Source: Pedobacter cryoconitis (GTDB taxonomy: Bacteria > Bacteroidota > Bacteroidia > Sphingobacteriales > Sphingobacteriaceae). From it: 64,000 nucleotides of DNA. A program made the translations under genes and the position numbers. Under the pieces are notes generated by a model that searched no databases, had not been told where the DNA came from, and saw only the letters and a list, made by a program, of their open reading frames with translations. This document shows, piece after piece, positions 43,349 to 51,140 of the stretch (positions within the stretch are counted from its first letter, which is position 1; each line of letters opens with the position of its first letter). The stretch is taken from positions 124,001-188,000 of the forward strand of contig NZ_CP014504.1 of NCBI RefSeq assembly GCF_001590605.1, read 5' to 3'.

Positions 43349-45580
43349 TTAATAAGTTATTGTTATTCCGCCACCATAACCCATATCACTATCATAGTGT
43401 GTAGAAAAGGAGAAATATTTAGTCATCGCGTACCTGAAACCAGCCATATATTCTCTGTCTGTGTTTCCGGAAAGATTTAACCTTAGCCTGTTGGTGATTG
43501 GAATATCTTCACGTTTCAACTGAAAACGCAATTTTCCTTTGCTATCTAACCTGGCTTCCGCAGTGACCAGCATAGGTAAAGTGTATTGCATACCTATTAC
43601 AAATGCCTTTCTGTTAGTCTGATTAGTCAACTGCCCAAGCATATTCTTCTCCCTATTATTCTCTCTGCTGTTGTAATGATAATCAAAACCAATGAAAGGC
43701 ATGAACCATTGCATTTTACCTATATACCGCCCGAAATAGGTTTCACTCTCAAATCCATGACTTGCCTTGAACCCCAATCTCCATTCCGTAGCAATACTAT
43801 AACGGGTATTTGCTAACCGTGCTGTACCATCACTACCATTACTTTCTAAACCTATATTGGTCATCAGGTGCATTTTCCTGTCATCAGCATACAGTTTCTG
43901 AATAGCGGCTTCAGGATCTGGGAGCAGCAGATTAGGTGGTGAATCCTCATAGCTGAAAATTCTGCCCATACCGCTCATCATATGGTATAATATATGGCAA
44001 TGGAAAAACCAGTCTCCGCTTTCTGTCGCTGCAAACTCGATCGTATCGGTTTCCATCGGCATAATATCAAGAACGTTCTTTAAAGGCGCATATTCACCTT
44101 GTCCATTCAAGACGCGAAAATCATGACCATGCAAATGCATTGGATGGCGCATCATTGAATTATTGTATAAAATGATCTTTACATTTTCCCCTTTTTTAAT
44201 CAGGATCTTATCAGACTCAGAAACTGTTTTATTATCAATAGTCCAGACATAACGGTTCATGTTTCCAGTCAGCTCAAAACGTAATAATTTCTCAGGCCCC
44301 TTTCTTAATGTAGTTTTTTCAGTAGCTTTTAACATCCCATAATTGAGCGTAACCAGATCAGCCTTTTCGCCCATATCCATTCCTTTCATTTCGGACATAT
44401 CCGTTTTAAGTGCAGCAGTGACTGGTTTTTTCTTTCCGTAATTATCTCCCGTTATTTCCGGATACATAACCGCATTCATGTCCATTTGCTGATTGCTCAT
44501 TTCCATACCCATCGGCTCCATATCACCATTCATCTTCATCATGCCGTTCATCATTTTCATCCCTTCAAAGTATTTTAACTTTCCTAAAGGTTTAGCAGGT
44601 ACTTTAGTTCCACTGCCCAGCCAGATAGAAGTAAAACCAGTACGATCTTCGGCAGTAGATAAGAATTCGTAACTTTTATCTTCAGTAACAGAGACAATTA
44701 CATCATAGGTCTCAGAAGGAGCAATAATCAGCCGGTCAACTTCAACAGGCTCAACATCATTACCATCATTAGCCACAACAGTAATTTTACCTCCTGCATA
44801 AGTTAACCAGAAATAAGTAGAAGAACTACCACCGACAATACGGAGTTTAACTTTCTCTCCGGCTTTAAACTGAGGTTGCTCATTGCTATGTTTCCCATTC
44901 GTCAGAAATTTTTCATAGTACACATCACTTACATCCATTGCGTTCATCCGCTTCCATTCATTCGCAACTTTGGTTTTAAAATAGCCCTTTTGTATCGCCT
45001 CTGCATAACCTTGTGTAGTTCCTTTGCGTATAGCAAACCAGTCGTTGGCATTATGAAGCGAGCGGTCTGCTTCTTCAGGTTTCATATCGGTCCAGTCACT
45101 CAATACAACCGGAATCGCAGGAATCGCAGGTTCATTTCTTTTGTTGAAGATTAATGCTCCGTACATCCCGCTTTGTTCTTGCAGCATCGTGTGGCTATGA
45201 TACCAGTAAGTGCCATTCTGAATCACGGGGAATTTATACAAGAATGTAGTATGCGCTTTAATTGGCATTTGAGTTAAAAAAGGGACACCATCCATATTGT
45301 TGGGCAGGAATACACCATGCCAGTGAATAGAGGTTTCCATATCCATCAGGTTATGGACGTATATTTCTGCAGTATCACCTTCTGTAAATACAAGGGCGGG
45401 GCCGGGGATACTTCCATTGACAGCCATAGCCATTTTTGGTTTCCCGGAATAGTTAACGGTCGTGTCATTGACATAAAGATCATAACGAATTACCTTTGAA
45501 CGGTGGCTTTTCTCCTGAGCCTGTGCAAAAGCAAACCCAAAGAAACCTGTGAATAGTATAGATATAATTAATGATTTCAT
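43349..45580 (-). CDS. Multicopper oxidase fused to a C-terminal beta-barrel-like domain
   Basis: A 743-residue periplasmic copper oxidase of the CopA type, probably oxidising Cu(I). A signal peptide (KSLIISILFTGFFGFAFAQ) is followed by cupredoxin domains with copper ligands HWH (86, 88), HSH (128, 130), HPMHLHGHD near 480 and HCHILYHMMSGM near 525. A Met-rich insert (about 340-410, many MxM and MxxM) resembles CueO or CopA copper-loading regions. From about 575 the chain changes to alternating strands ending GGGITITY, which resembles the CopB outer-membrane barrel. This suggests a CopA-CopB fusion. The ATG at 45580 places the signal peptide first. Confidence 0.92.
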   Translation of the reverse strand: MKSLIISILFTGFFGFAFAQAQEKSHRSKVIRYDLYVNDTTVNYSGKPKMAMAVNGSIPGPALVFTEGDTAEIYVHNLMDMETSIHWHGVFLPNNMDGVPFLTQMPIKAHTTFLYKFPVIQNGTYWYHSHTMLQEQSGMYGALIFNKRNEPAIPAIPVVLSDWTDMKPEEADRSLHNANDWFAIRKGTTQGYAEAIQKGYFKTKVANEWKRMNAMDVSDVYYEKFLTNGKHSNEQPQFKAGEKVKLRIVGGSSSTYFWLTYAGGKITVVANDGNDVEPVEVDRLIIAPSETYDVIVSVTEDKSYEFLSTAEDRTGFTSIWLGSGTKVPAKPLGKLKYFEGMKMMNGMMKMNGDMEPMGMEMSNQQMDMNAVMYPEITGDNYGKKKPVTAALKTDMSEMKGMDMGEKADLVTLNYGMLKATEKTTLRKGPEKLLRFELTGNMNRYVWTIDNKTVSESDKILIKKGENVKIILYNNSMMRHPMHLHGHDFRVLNGQGEYAPLKNVLDIMPMETDTIEFAATESGDWFFHCHILYHMMSGMGRIFSYEDSPPNLLLPDPEAAIQKLYADDRKMHLMTNIGLESNGSDGTARLANTRYSIATEWRLGFKASHGFESETYFGRYIGKMQWFMPFIGFDYHYNSRENNREKNMLGQLTNQTNRKAFVIGMQYTLPMLVTAEARLDSKGKLRFQLKREDIPITNRLRLNLSGNTDREYMAGFRYAMTKYFSFSTHYDSDMGYGGGITITY

Positions 45581-45779
45581 TGCTGATTTATTAAGGAGAT
45601 ACTGTCTTTCGTTTGCTCCATCCAATTGATAACTAATGCCTGAGCCGCCAGAGATAGCTTAGCATTTTAAGAATTAAGGTATAAGTAGCCAGAGGCATAA
45701 TTCCATCCCGAATACTATCGATTTTAAAGGAGAATTATCAGGATAGCAGGGCAAGCCTGTGAAAAAATACACCCTTAAA

Positions 45780-46199
45780 TCAAATCTGAAAACTTTGTAT
45801 GGCAATGCGTACATCCGGAACAGGGACACGGCTATGCCTTTCAAAATAAATATTGGGAATATTTGCAGGAATAAAACTTAAACTATCCTGAAAATAAACT
45901 GGTGCAGGGAAAATGGCTGAAATTGAATGTTGAAAACTATAAGCAGGAATAGACTGGGCCTCTTTATCAGCAGTTGTCAACTTTGAAACTTCATCTTTGC
46001 AGCAATTGTCTTTTTGGTGCGCTGCGATTTGGTTAGCAGCGGCATGAAGATGTTCCTTTTGTCCGGCAGCATGCTGATGAACGCCGGGTTTTTCAGGATG
46101 ATGCATTCCGTTAAATCCCATGTCTGCCCCAATAGCACAAGCAAAACCTACCACAGTATTCAAAAAGAATACGATAATCAGGAAGGTTGCTTTAAGCAT
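45780..46199 (-). CDS. HYC_CC_PP family protein, His- and Cys-rich
   Basis: A 139-residue secreted or membrane-tethered protein with an N-terminal hydrophobic helix (LKATFLIIVFFLNTVVGFAC) and a His-rich stretch (HHPEKPGVHQHAAGQKEHLH). A CC pair (NCCKDE) and the ending PVPDVRIAIQSFQI are the marks of the HYC_CC_PP family of Bacteroidota. The His/Cys content and its place 200 bases upstream of the copper oxidase suggest metal binding. I choose the ATG at 46199, because a -7 box at 46227-46234 makes the ATG at 46229 too early. Confidence 0.85.
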   Translation of the reverse strand: MLKATFLIIVFFLNTVVGFACAIGADMGFNGMHHPEKPGVHQHAAGQKEHLHAAANQIAAHQKDNCCKDEVSKLTTADKEAQSIPAYSFQHSISAIFPAPVYFQDSLSFIPANIPNIYFERHSRVPVPDVRIAIQSFQI

Positions 46200-46226
46200 A
46201 ATGGAACACTGGATTTTCATAGAGCA

Positions 46227-46234
46227 CAAATATA
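46227..46234 (-). promoter_or_regulatory. Candidate -7 box TATATTTG of the copper gene pair
   Basis: On the minus strand it matches TAnnTTTG, with a predicted start near 46220. No clear -33 TTG lies upstream, which would fit regulated expression. Confidence 0.5.
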
Positions 46235-46239
46235 GCGCA

Positions 46240-46723
46240 TACCTGTTTTGATGGATTTACATAATTTGGATAAAAATATTCAAAATTAAACTCAGCAGCT
46301 GACTTCATTTTTTATATACAGCGCTATAACCTTATCGTGCACGAAAAAAACAGATCTGTACCAATAGAAAAATGATTCAAGCTTTGGATCATTTAGCTGT
46401 GGATTTGTCACCAATTTGTCAAAGAAACATTTTATTTGCTGATGCATCTGTGCCTTAAATACTGGTTTTTTTGGAGAGTGGTAACATCCCAAATGGACGT
46501 CAGGAAAAATTGACCTTCAAATTTTTAAGAAGCAAAAACGATTTTAAAATGCACCAGATTAATAATCTTTTTTTCCCTTCGGAATGAATAAATTGAACAA
46601 TCTGATTGCGTCAATTAATAGGTAGTTTTCGACTTTGAAATGAGGCTTAATAATTTTTTTTATACACATTAAACCTTTCAGAAAAAATAAAGTCTCACAC
46701 GATATTCAATAAATAATAACCTT
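46240..46723. other. AT-rich intergenic stretch
   Basis: About 480 bases between the divergent copper genes and the 53-residue gene. A 66-codon frame on the minus strand (46292-46492) has no recognisable features and is not called. No promoter of TAnnTTTG form was noticed for the downstream genes. Confidence 0.5.
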
Positions 46724-46885
46724 ATGATCAGTCACTTACTTTACATTGACCCAGGGACAGGCAGCCTGTTCTTCCAAGCTATTTTATCAGCTATTCTTAC
46801 ACTATCTGTTTTTGGAAGCAAATTAAAATTATTTGTTTTATACTTTATCAGAAGCATTAAATCCAGGAAAGGAAATAAAGAATAA
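46724..46885 (+). CDS. 53-residue membrane peptide with DPGTGS motif
   Basis: A 53-residue protein: LLYIDPGTGSLFFQAILSAI near the start, one hydrophobic helix and a strongly basic tail (SIKSRKGNKE). The YIDPGTGS-helix form is a recurrent small membrane protein next to polysaccharide and sulfatase-like genes in diverse prokaryotes; I know of no assigned function. Its stop codon overlaps the ATG of the next gene by one base (TAATG), which strongly supports a real coupled gene. Confidence 0.8.
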   Translation: MISHLLYIDPGTGSLFFQAILSAILTLSVFGSKLKLFVLYFIRSIKSRKGNKE

Positions 46886-48255
46886 TGAGTTTACTGCAAG
46901 CAATTTCCTATAAAGATCCTGCTGGTTTTGTCGTTGAATTAGAGGATGGATATTATAGATATATTGCTCCTGACTACGCCAAGGAATTTGATCACCTCAC
47001 CGGATCAGGACTCTATCAGGCTTTGATAGATCAGGAGTTAATGATACCGCATACTGAGGTTTTAATGGATGATAAATTCCCAGGTTATTATAAGAAGATA
47101 TTTCCCCGGCAATTGGCTTTTATATCCTATCCCTTTGAGTGGTCTTATGCACAATGGCAGCAAATGCTATTAGCATATACCAGGATTAATCAGCTCTCCC
47201 TCGCACATGGAATGATCCTGAAAGATGCTTCCCCCTATAACTTCACTTTTCACAATGACAAATGTGTATTGATTGATACACTGTCTTTCAGCTTTTATAA
47301 AGACGGAGACCCCTGGATAGCCTACCGGCAGTTTTGTGAAGAATCACTGTCTCCATTTCTGCTCATGTATTACAAAGATCCATTGTGGTCAAAATTATAC
47401 AGGGGAAGTATTACCGGGCTGCCTCTTCCTTTTGTGAGTAGTCATTTACCCTTCAAGACTCGTTTTGATACCTTCTGTTTAATCCATATTCATTTACATT
47501 CCCGCTTTAGCAATGATAAAAAAAGTAAAAGCGGAAAGGCAAGTCAGGGGCTGAATAAAGAGAAACTAGTGGTTCTTTTTGATACAATTGCCAAAAATGT
47601 TCTTGCTAAAAAAGAGCCTTTACTTAAAAATAGTATATGGGACCACTATTATGAAAATGACATTGAAAGCGAAAAATATATCACAGCTAAAATAGATATT
47701 ATTACCAGGTGGCTTTCAGAAATAAGGCCCGGTGTGACTATTGATTTGGGCGCAAATACAGGTAAGTTTTCTCGTTTAGCTGCGCCGTTTTCGAAGACGG
47801 TTTACGCAGTAGAAAGCGATGTTTATTGTGTCGATGAAATTTATAAAAGCAATGTTCAGACAAAAGACAACAATATCACTTCAATTTTGGCAGATCTTGC
47901 AGACCCTTCACCAGGCCTGGGTTGGCATAACGATGAAAAGTCACCACTTTTAAAGCGGCTAAGAGGAGATATGGTGATGGCACTTGCTTTAATCCATCAT
48001 CTCTGTCTGAGCAGAAATTTGCCAATTCCTTTCGTTGCCAGGCTTTTCTCTGAAATGACAACACAGTATGCGATTGTTGAATTTGTTCCAAAAGAAGACC
48101 CTAAATCCAAACTGTTATTGCAGCATAAAGGGGATATTTTTGAACATTACACAGAAAAAGAATTTATCAGTTCATTTGAACAATACTTTAAATTGGCAGC
48201 ATGCCATCCATTTGAAAACTCATTAAGAAAGTTGTTTTTATGGGAAAAATTATAG
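46885..48255 (+). CDS. Two-domain protein with C-terminal SAM-dependent methyltransferase
   Basis: A 456-residue protein. The C-terminal half holds a methyltransferase fold (VTIDLGANTGKFSRLAA for SAM, VYAVESDVYCVDEIYK, MALALIHHLCLS). The N-terminal half contains HGMILKDASPYNFTFHNDKCVLIDTLSF, which echoes the catalytic loop and DFG-like segment of aminoglycoside-phosphotransferase-type kinases (HxDxxPxN, ID). It may therefore be a kinase-like domain, active or not. It is coupled to the 53-residue gene by a one-base overlap and overlaps the sulfatase-like gene by 16 bases. The substrate is unknown but is likely a surface polymer or lipid. Confidence 0.8.
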   Translation: MSLLQAISYKDPAGFVVELEDGYYRYIAPDYAKEFDHLTGSGLYQALIDQELMIPHTEVLMDDKFPGYYKKIFPRQLAFISYPFEWSYAQWQQMLLAYTRINQLSLAHGMILKDASPYNFTFHNDKCVLIDTLSFSFYKDGDPWIAYRQFCEESLSPFLLMYYKDPLWSKLYRGSITGLPLPFVSSHLPFKTRFDTFCLIHIHLHSRFSNDKKSKSGKASQGLNKEKLVVLFDTIAKNVLAKKEPLLKNSIWDHYYENDIESEKYITAKIDIITRWLSEIRPGVTIDLGANTGKFSRLAAPFSKTVYAVESDVYCVDEIYKSNVQTKDNNITSILADLADPSPGLGWHNDEKSPLLKRLRGDMVMALALIHHLCLSRNLPIPFVARLFSEMTTQYAIVEFVPKEDPKSKLLLQHKGDIFEHYTEKEFISSFEQYFKLAACHPFENSLRKLFLWEKL

Positions 48256-49598
48256 AAGACTGGCTCAGCAAAGCAGTGTTTATTTATAGTTTTGGTTTGT
48301 TTTTTCTCCTTTATAGAAGCACGCTGTATTTTCCATCATTTGAGCCATTAACTTTTATCTGTTTTTTTGCAGCGTATGGTCTGATTAATTATACCATTCT
48401 TTTTATCCAGAAAAAACTGGGACTTTATGAATATGGGTCATTGTGGCTCATATTCTCCTGGATAATCTTATTGTTTATAGATCGGTTTTTAGATCTTTTG
48501 AGCAAATTTATTGATCCATCTTTTTTTCATTTAGCGTATGTCATCATGCTGATCATTATACTTTGTTTAATAATAGGTCTGATCAGTAAGAAAACGGGCT
48601 CCCGGAAACTGAGGAAATTGTATCCAGTTATGAATGTTTTTATTTTTATCCTCATAGGTTTGACTTTGCTTTCCGGGATAAAACTTGATCAGCAAGAAAA
48701 AAAACATGCTACTGCTTTGACTAACAGAAAACTACCCTCTGTTGAAATTAAGAATAATAAAGATCTGATATGGATACTACTTGATGAATATGCTGACCCT
48801 GCTAGTTTGAAAACTCAGTTCAAGTTTCATAGTTATCTGGTGGATTCTCTGGAAACAAAAGGTTTTTTTGTTTTTGATACGCTTCGCTCACGCAGCGATG
48901 CAACTGTTCATTCAATTAATAGTCTTTTTAATCTAGATGATAGTATTCCCAGGCCAAATTACAGTTATGCTACGAATGGATTAAATCAAAACTTATGGAT
49001 AAAATCCTTGCAGCAAAAAGGATATGAATTTGTTAACCTTGATTTTTTTAACATTGGCGGGCATCCTAAATTTTATTTACTGAGGTTTTTTACAGATAAC
49101 TATACAGATCAGCTTATAGATGGGTCTGTTTTTTCTATCTTACTAAATAAAATCATTAAAAAAGATATGCCTGCTGATCAGTATAATCAGAAAATAATTA
49201 GTGCCTTTAAGTTAAAGGTCCGTGAAAAAAGAGCTAAACCAGCTTTTATCTGGGTACATTTATTGATACCGCATGAACCATTTTACAGAGATGCAAATGG
49301 GCAGCTTAATAAAGATCCTGTTTTAGATGTTAACTCTTCTTCACACGCAAAGGTAGCTAGTCAATATACAGCCTATCTCAACTATGGTAATAAAGTAGTG
49401 CTGGAAATGTTAAATGGAATTCCGGACTGGAGAAATAAAACGATTGTTATTTCGGGAGATCATGGCGCAAGGATGATTGTGCCTGATAACGACCCCAGAA
49501 GAAAACAAACATTTGGTGCAATCTATTATCCTGATATGGATAAAAAAGAATTGAACAAAATTAAGTATATGCAGCAAATCCCGTTTCATCTTCATTAA
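48240..49598 (+). CDS. Membrane-anchored sulfatase/alkaline-phosphatase-superfamily protein
   Basis: A 452-residue protein with about five N-terminal membrane helices (roughly 15-33, 40-58, 70-88, 95-118 and 130-150) followed by an extracytoplasmic alkaline-phosphatase-like domain. LIWILLDEYADPASLK resembles the metal-binding start, HLLIPHEPF is a loop of the same family and VISGDHGARMI is the second metal site. The layout is that of lipoteichoic-acid-synthase-like phosphotransferases or membrane sulfatases. The chain stops soon after the last motif (QIPFHLH), so the C-terminal end may be slightly short. It is the last gene of the three-gene unit. Confidence 0.85.
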   Translation: MGKIIEDWLSKAVFIYSFGLFFLLYRSTLYFPSFEPLTFICFFAAYGLINYTILFIQKKLGLYEYGSLWLIFSWIILLFIDRFLDLLSKFIDPSFFHLAYVIMLIIILCLIIGLISKKTGSRKLRKLYPVMNVFIFILIGLTLLSGIKLDQQEKKHATALTNRKLPSVEIKNNKDLIWILLDEYADPASLKTQFKFHSYLVDSLETKGFFVFDTLRSRSDATVHSINSLFNLDDSIPRPNYSYATNGLNQNLWIKSLQQKGYEFVNLDFFNIGGHPKFYLLRFFTDNYTDQLIDGSVFSILLNKIIKKDMPADQYNQKIISAFKLKVREKRAKPAFIWVHLLIPHEPFYRDANGQLNKDPVLDVNSSSHAKVASQYTAYLNYGNKVVLEMLNGIPDWRNKTIVISGDHGARMIVPDNDPRRKQTFGAIYYPDMDKKELNKIKYMQQIPFHLH

Positions 49599-49744
49599 TA
49601 AATGAATAACAGAGCACTTTGTTTTGGAATTGTATCCTTTGCGAGATCATTTATAACGGTTATGTTTCTAAAAACTGTAAATGAGCTGACATAAAGCAAG
49701 AGCGGGAAACCGATATTTGTGGCGAGTATAAAATTAAATCATCT

Positions 49745-50224
49745 ATGAAATTATTAATAACTTGTCTTACTGTTATCTTTTTCTCTCTTTCTGCTTCAGC
49801 GCAGGACATCGGTTCAAAAATACCTAACGCTATCTTTTACAACAGAGATAATACCCCCTTTTCTACTTACAATATTCCCAATGGTAAAAAGTCACTGATT
49901 ATCTTTTTTGATGCAACCTGTGAACACTGTCAGAAGGTGGTTGCGCAAATGAGTAAAAGGACAAAGGAATTGAAAAACGTAAATGTCTACATGATTTCAC
50001 AAGATGAGTACAGATCTATCGATTACTTCATGACTAATTTTGGAAAGCCATTTTTACAGCAAAAAAATGTAAAGGTAGTTCAGGATCGTGACCATGTATT
50101 TATTATGGCCTTTCATCCCAAACAATACCCTGCTATTTATTTATACAACGCAGATAAAAGTCTGGCTTTTACTTCGAGTAATCAAAATGATGTCCCTAAG
50201 TTTTTTAAGCTGATTAATCCTTAG
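49745..50224 (+). CDS. Secreted thioredoxin-fold protein
   Basis: A 159-residue protein with a signal peptide (KLLITCLTVIFFSLSASAQ) and a redoxin/TlpA-like domain. The active site is FDATCEHCQKVV, a CxxC in the place of thioredoxin CGPC. The downstream cis-Pro region is HPKQYPAIYLYN. It is probably a periplasmic thiol-disulfide oxidoreductase. It is a single gene followed by a strong terminator. Confidence 0.88.
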   Translation: MKLLITCLTVIFFSLSASAQDIGSKIPNAIFYNRDNTPFSTYNIPNGKKSLIIFFDATCEHCQKVVAQMSKRTKELKNVNVYMISQDEYRSIDYFMTNFGKPFLQQKNVKVVQDRDHVFIMAFHPKQYPAIYLYNADKSLAFTSSNQNDVPKFFKLINP

Positions 50225-50240
50225 TAAAATAGAACACTAT

Positions 50241-50282
50241 AAAAAATGCCTTTCTGATCAAAAAATCAGAAAGGCATTTTTT
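50241..50282 (+). terminator. Terminator of the thioredoxin-fold gene
   Basis: Arms 50241-50258 and 50265-50282 form a perfect 18-bp stem with loop CAAAAA, and the T-run is within the stem. The A-run on the other side makes it usable in both directions. Confidence 0.88.
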
Positions 50283-50323
50283 ATAAAATAGGGAATGTCA
50301 TTACCAATTTATATGTTTACAGC

Positions 50324-50515
50324 ATGGAAGTTAAACTTGACAAAACCACGCTGCCACAACACGGCCAGCAAGTGCTATTTCAAACTGTCATTGATGAAGA
50401 ATATGAAACCTGGCAAGAAGGGATCTACAATGCAAAAGCTGAATATATACGAATCTCAAAAGGAGATATTTACGACATGTGGGGAGACGTAGTCAGGTGG
50501 GAACCCTCAGTCTAA
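50324..50515 (+). CDS. Small hypothetical protein
   Basis: A 63-residue soluble protein (MEVKLDKTTLPQHGQQVLFQ... EGIYNAKAEYIRISKGDIYD... WGDVVRWEPSV) with balanced charge and good codon structure. I think this resembles small proteins seen in other Bacteroidota but cannot name a family. The ATG at 50324 is used. A hairpin with T-run lies 143 bases downstream. Confidence 0.6.
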   Translation: MEVKLDKTTLPQHGQQVLFQTVIDEEYETWQEGIYNAKAEYIRISKGDIYDMWGDVVRWEPSV

Positions 50516-50657
50516 GAACTTATGCTCCGAAAGCTTGTTCATTATTTTGTAAACGTTGAAATTAACTAAAAATAAAAGACAAAGTTATCTTAAAATCCAG
50601 TTTTCTTTATTCAGCCCCTGAATATATCACCTGTCGTTTAAGTTGTATTGAATATAA

Positions 50658-50693
50658 AAAAATAGCTTCCATAATCCTATGGAAGCTATTTTT
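50658..50693. terminator. Terminator in the spacer before the synthase operon
   Basis: Arms 50658-50673 and 50678-50693 form a perfect 16-bp stem with loop ATCC and terminal Ts. It would end the 50324 gene's transcript or another RNA. Confidence 0.8.
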
Positions 50694-51006
50694 GTTTTAA
50701 ATAATCTCATTATTAGCGTTTTATGTTTTAAAATAAGCCTTTGTAAAGGTTGATGGTCTAACTTAAAACTGCAAGGAAAATCTCCCGGGGCCAATTAATT
50801 ACTGGCTATTCGCTTCATTTCATTTCATTTTGTTTTACCAGCTTTCTGGTTTTTATTTCTTTCATGTTATTATATTGTGAATAAATTATACCTGTTTTAT
50901 TCTTTTTGTTCATTCCTCTTTCTGAGGCAGAAACCTATAACCAGAGTCGTAAATTTGTTCTATTGAAAGAATTAAGGCTCAACTTGATTATAGTTTTTTC
51001 GATTTA

Positions 51007-51020
51007 GCTAATTTATTAGC
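51007..51020. promoter_or_regulatory. Candidate operator palindrome upstream of the synthase operon
   Basis: GCTAAT and ATTAGC are inverted around TT in an AT-rich spacer, 121 bases before the first start codon. Short palindromes occur by chance in such DNA, so support is weak. Confidence 0.25.
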
Positions 51021-51140
51021 TTAATTACAACTATTTGGATGTTAAGCGGGGTGGATTCTTTGACATACTGAATCATTTTGTAATAGAAGTTTTTGACAGA
51101 ATAATATCTATAAAGTTTAATATTTTATCTACCTAATAAT

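Larger units (their letters stand above)
50516..51140. other. Intergenic stretch before the synthase operon
   Basis: About 625 bases. It holds a terminator (50658), a short CATTT repeat around 50815-50832, a box TAAATTTG at 50950-50957 that fits TAnnTTTG but lacks a good -33 element, and a palindrome GCTAATTTATTAGC at 51007-51020. No small gene was recognised. Regulatory sites for the large operon are expected here. Confidence 0.55.

Noticed and set aside
46292..46492. 66-codon minus-strand frame in the spacer before the 53-residue gene
   Set aside because: No recognisable domain, promoter or operon context, and the surrounding DNA is AT-rich non-coding in character.
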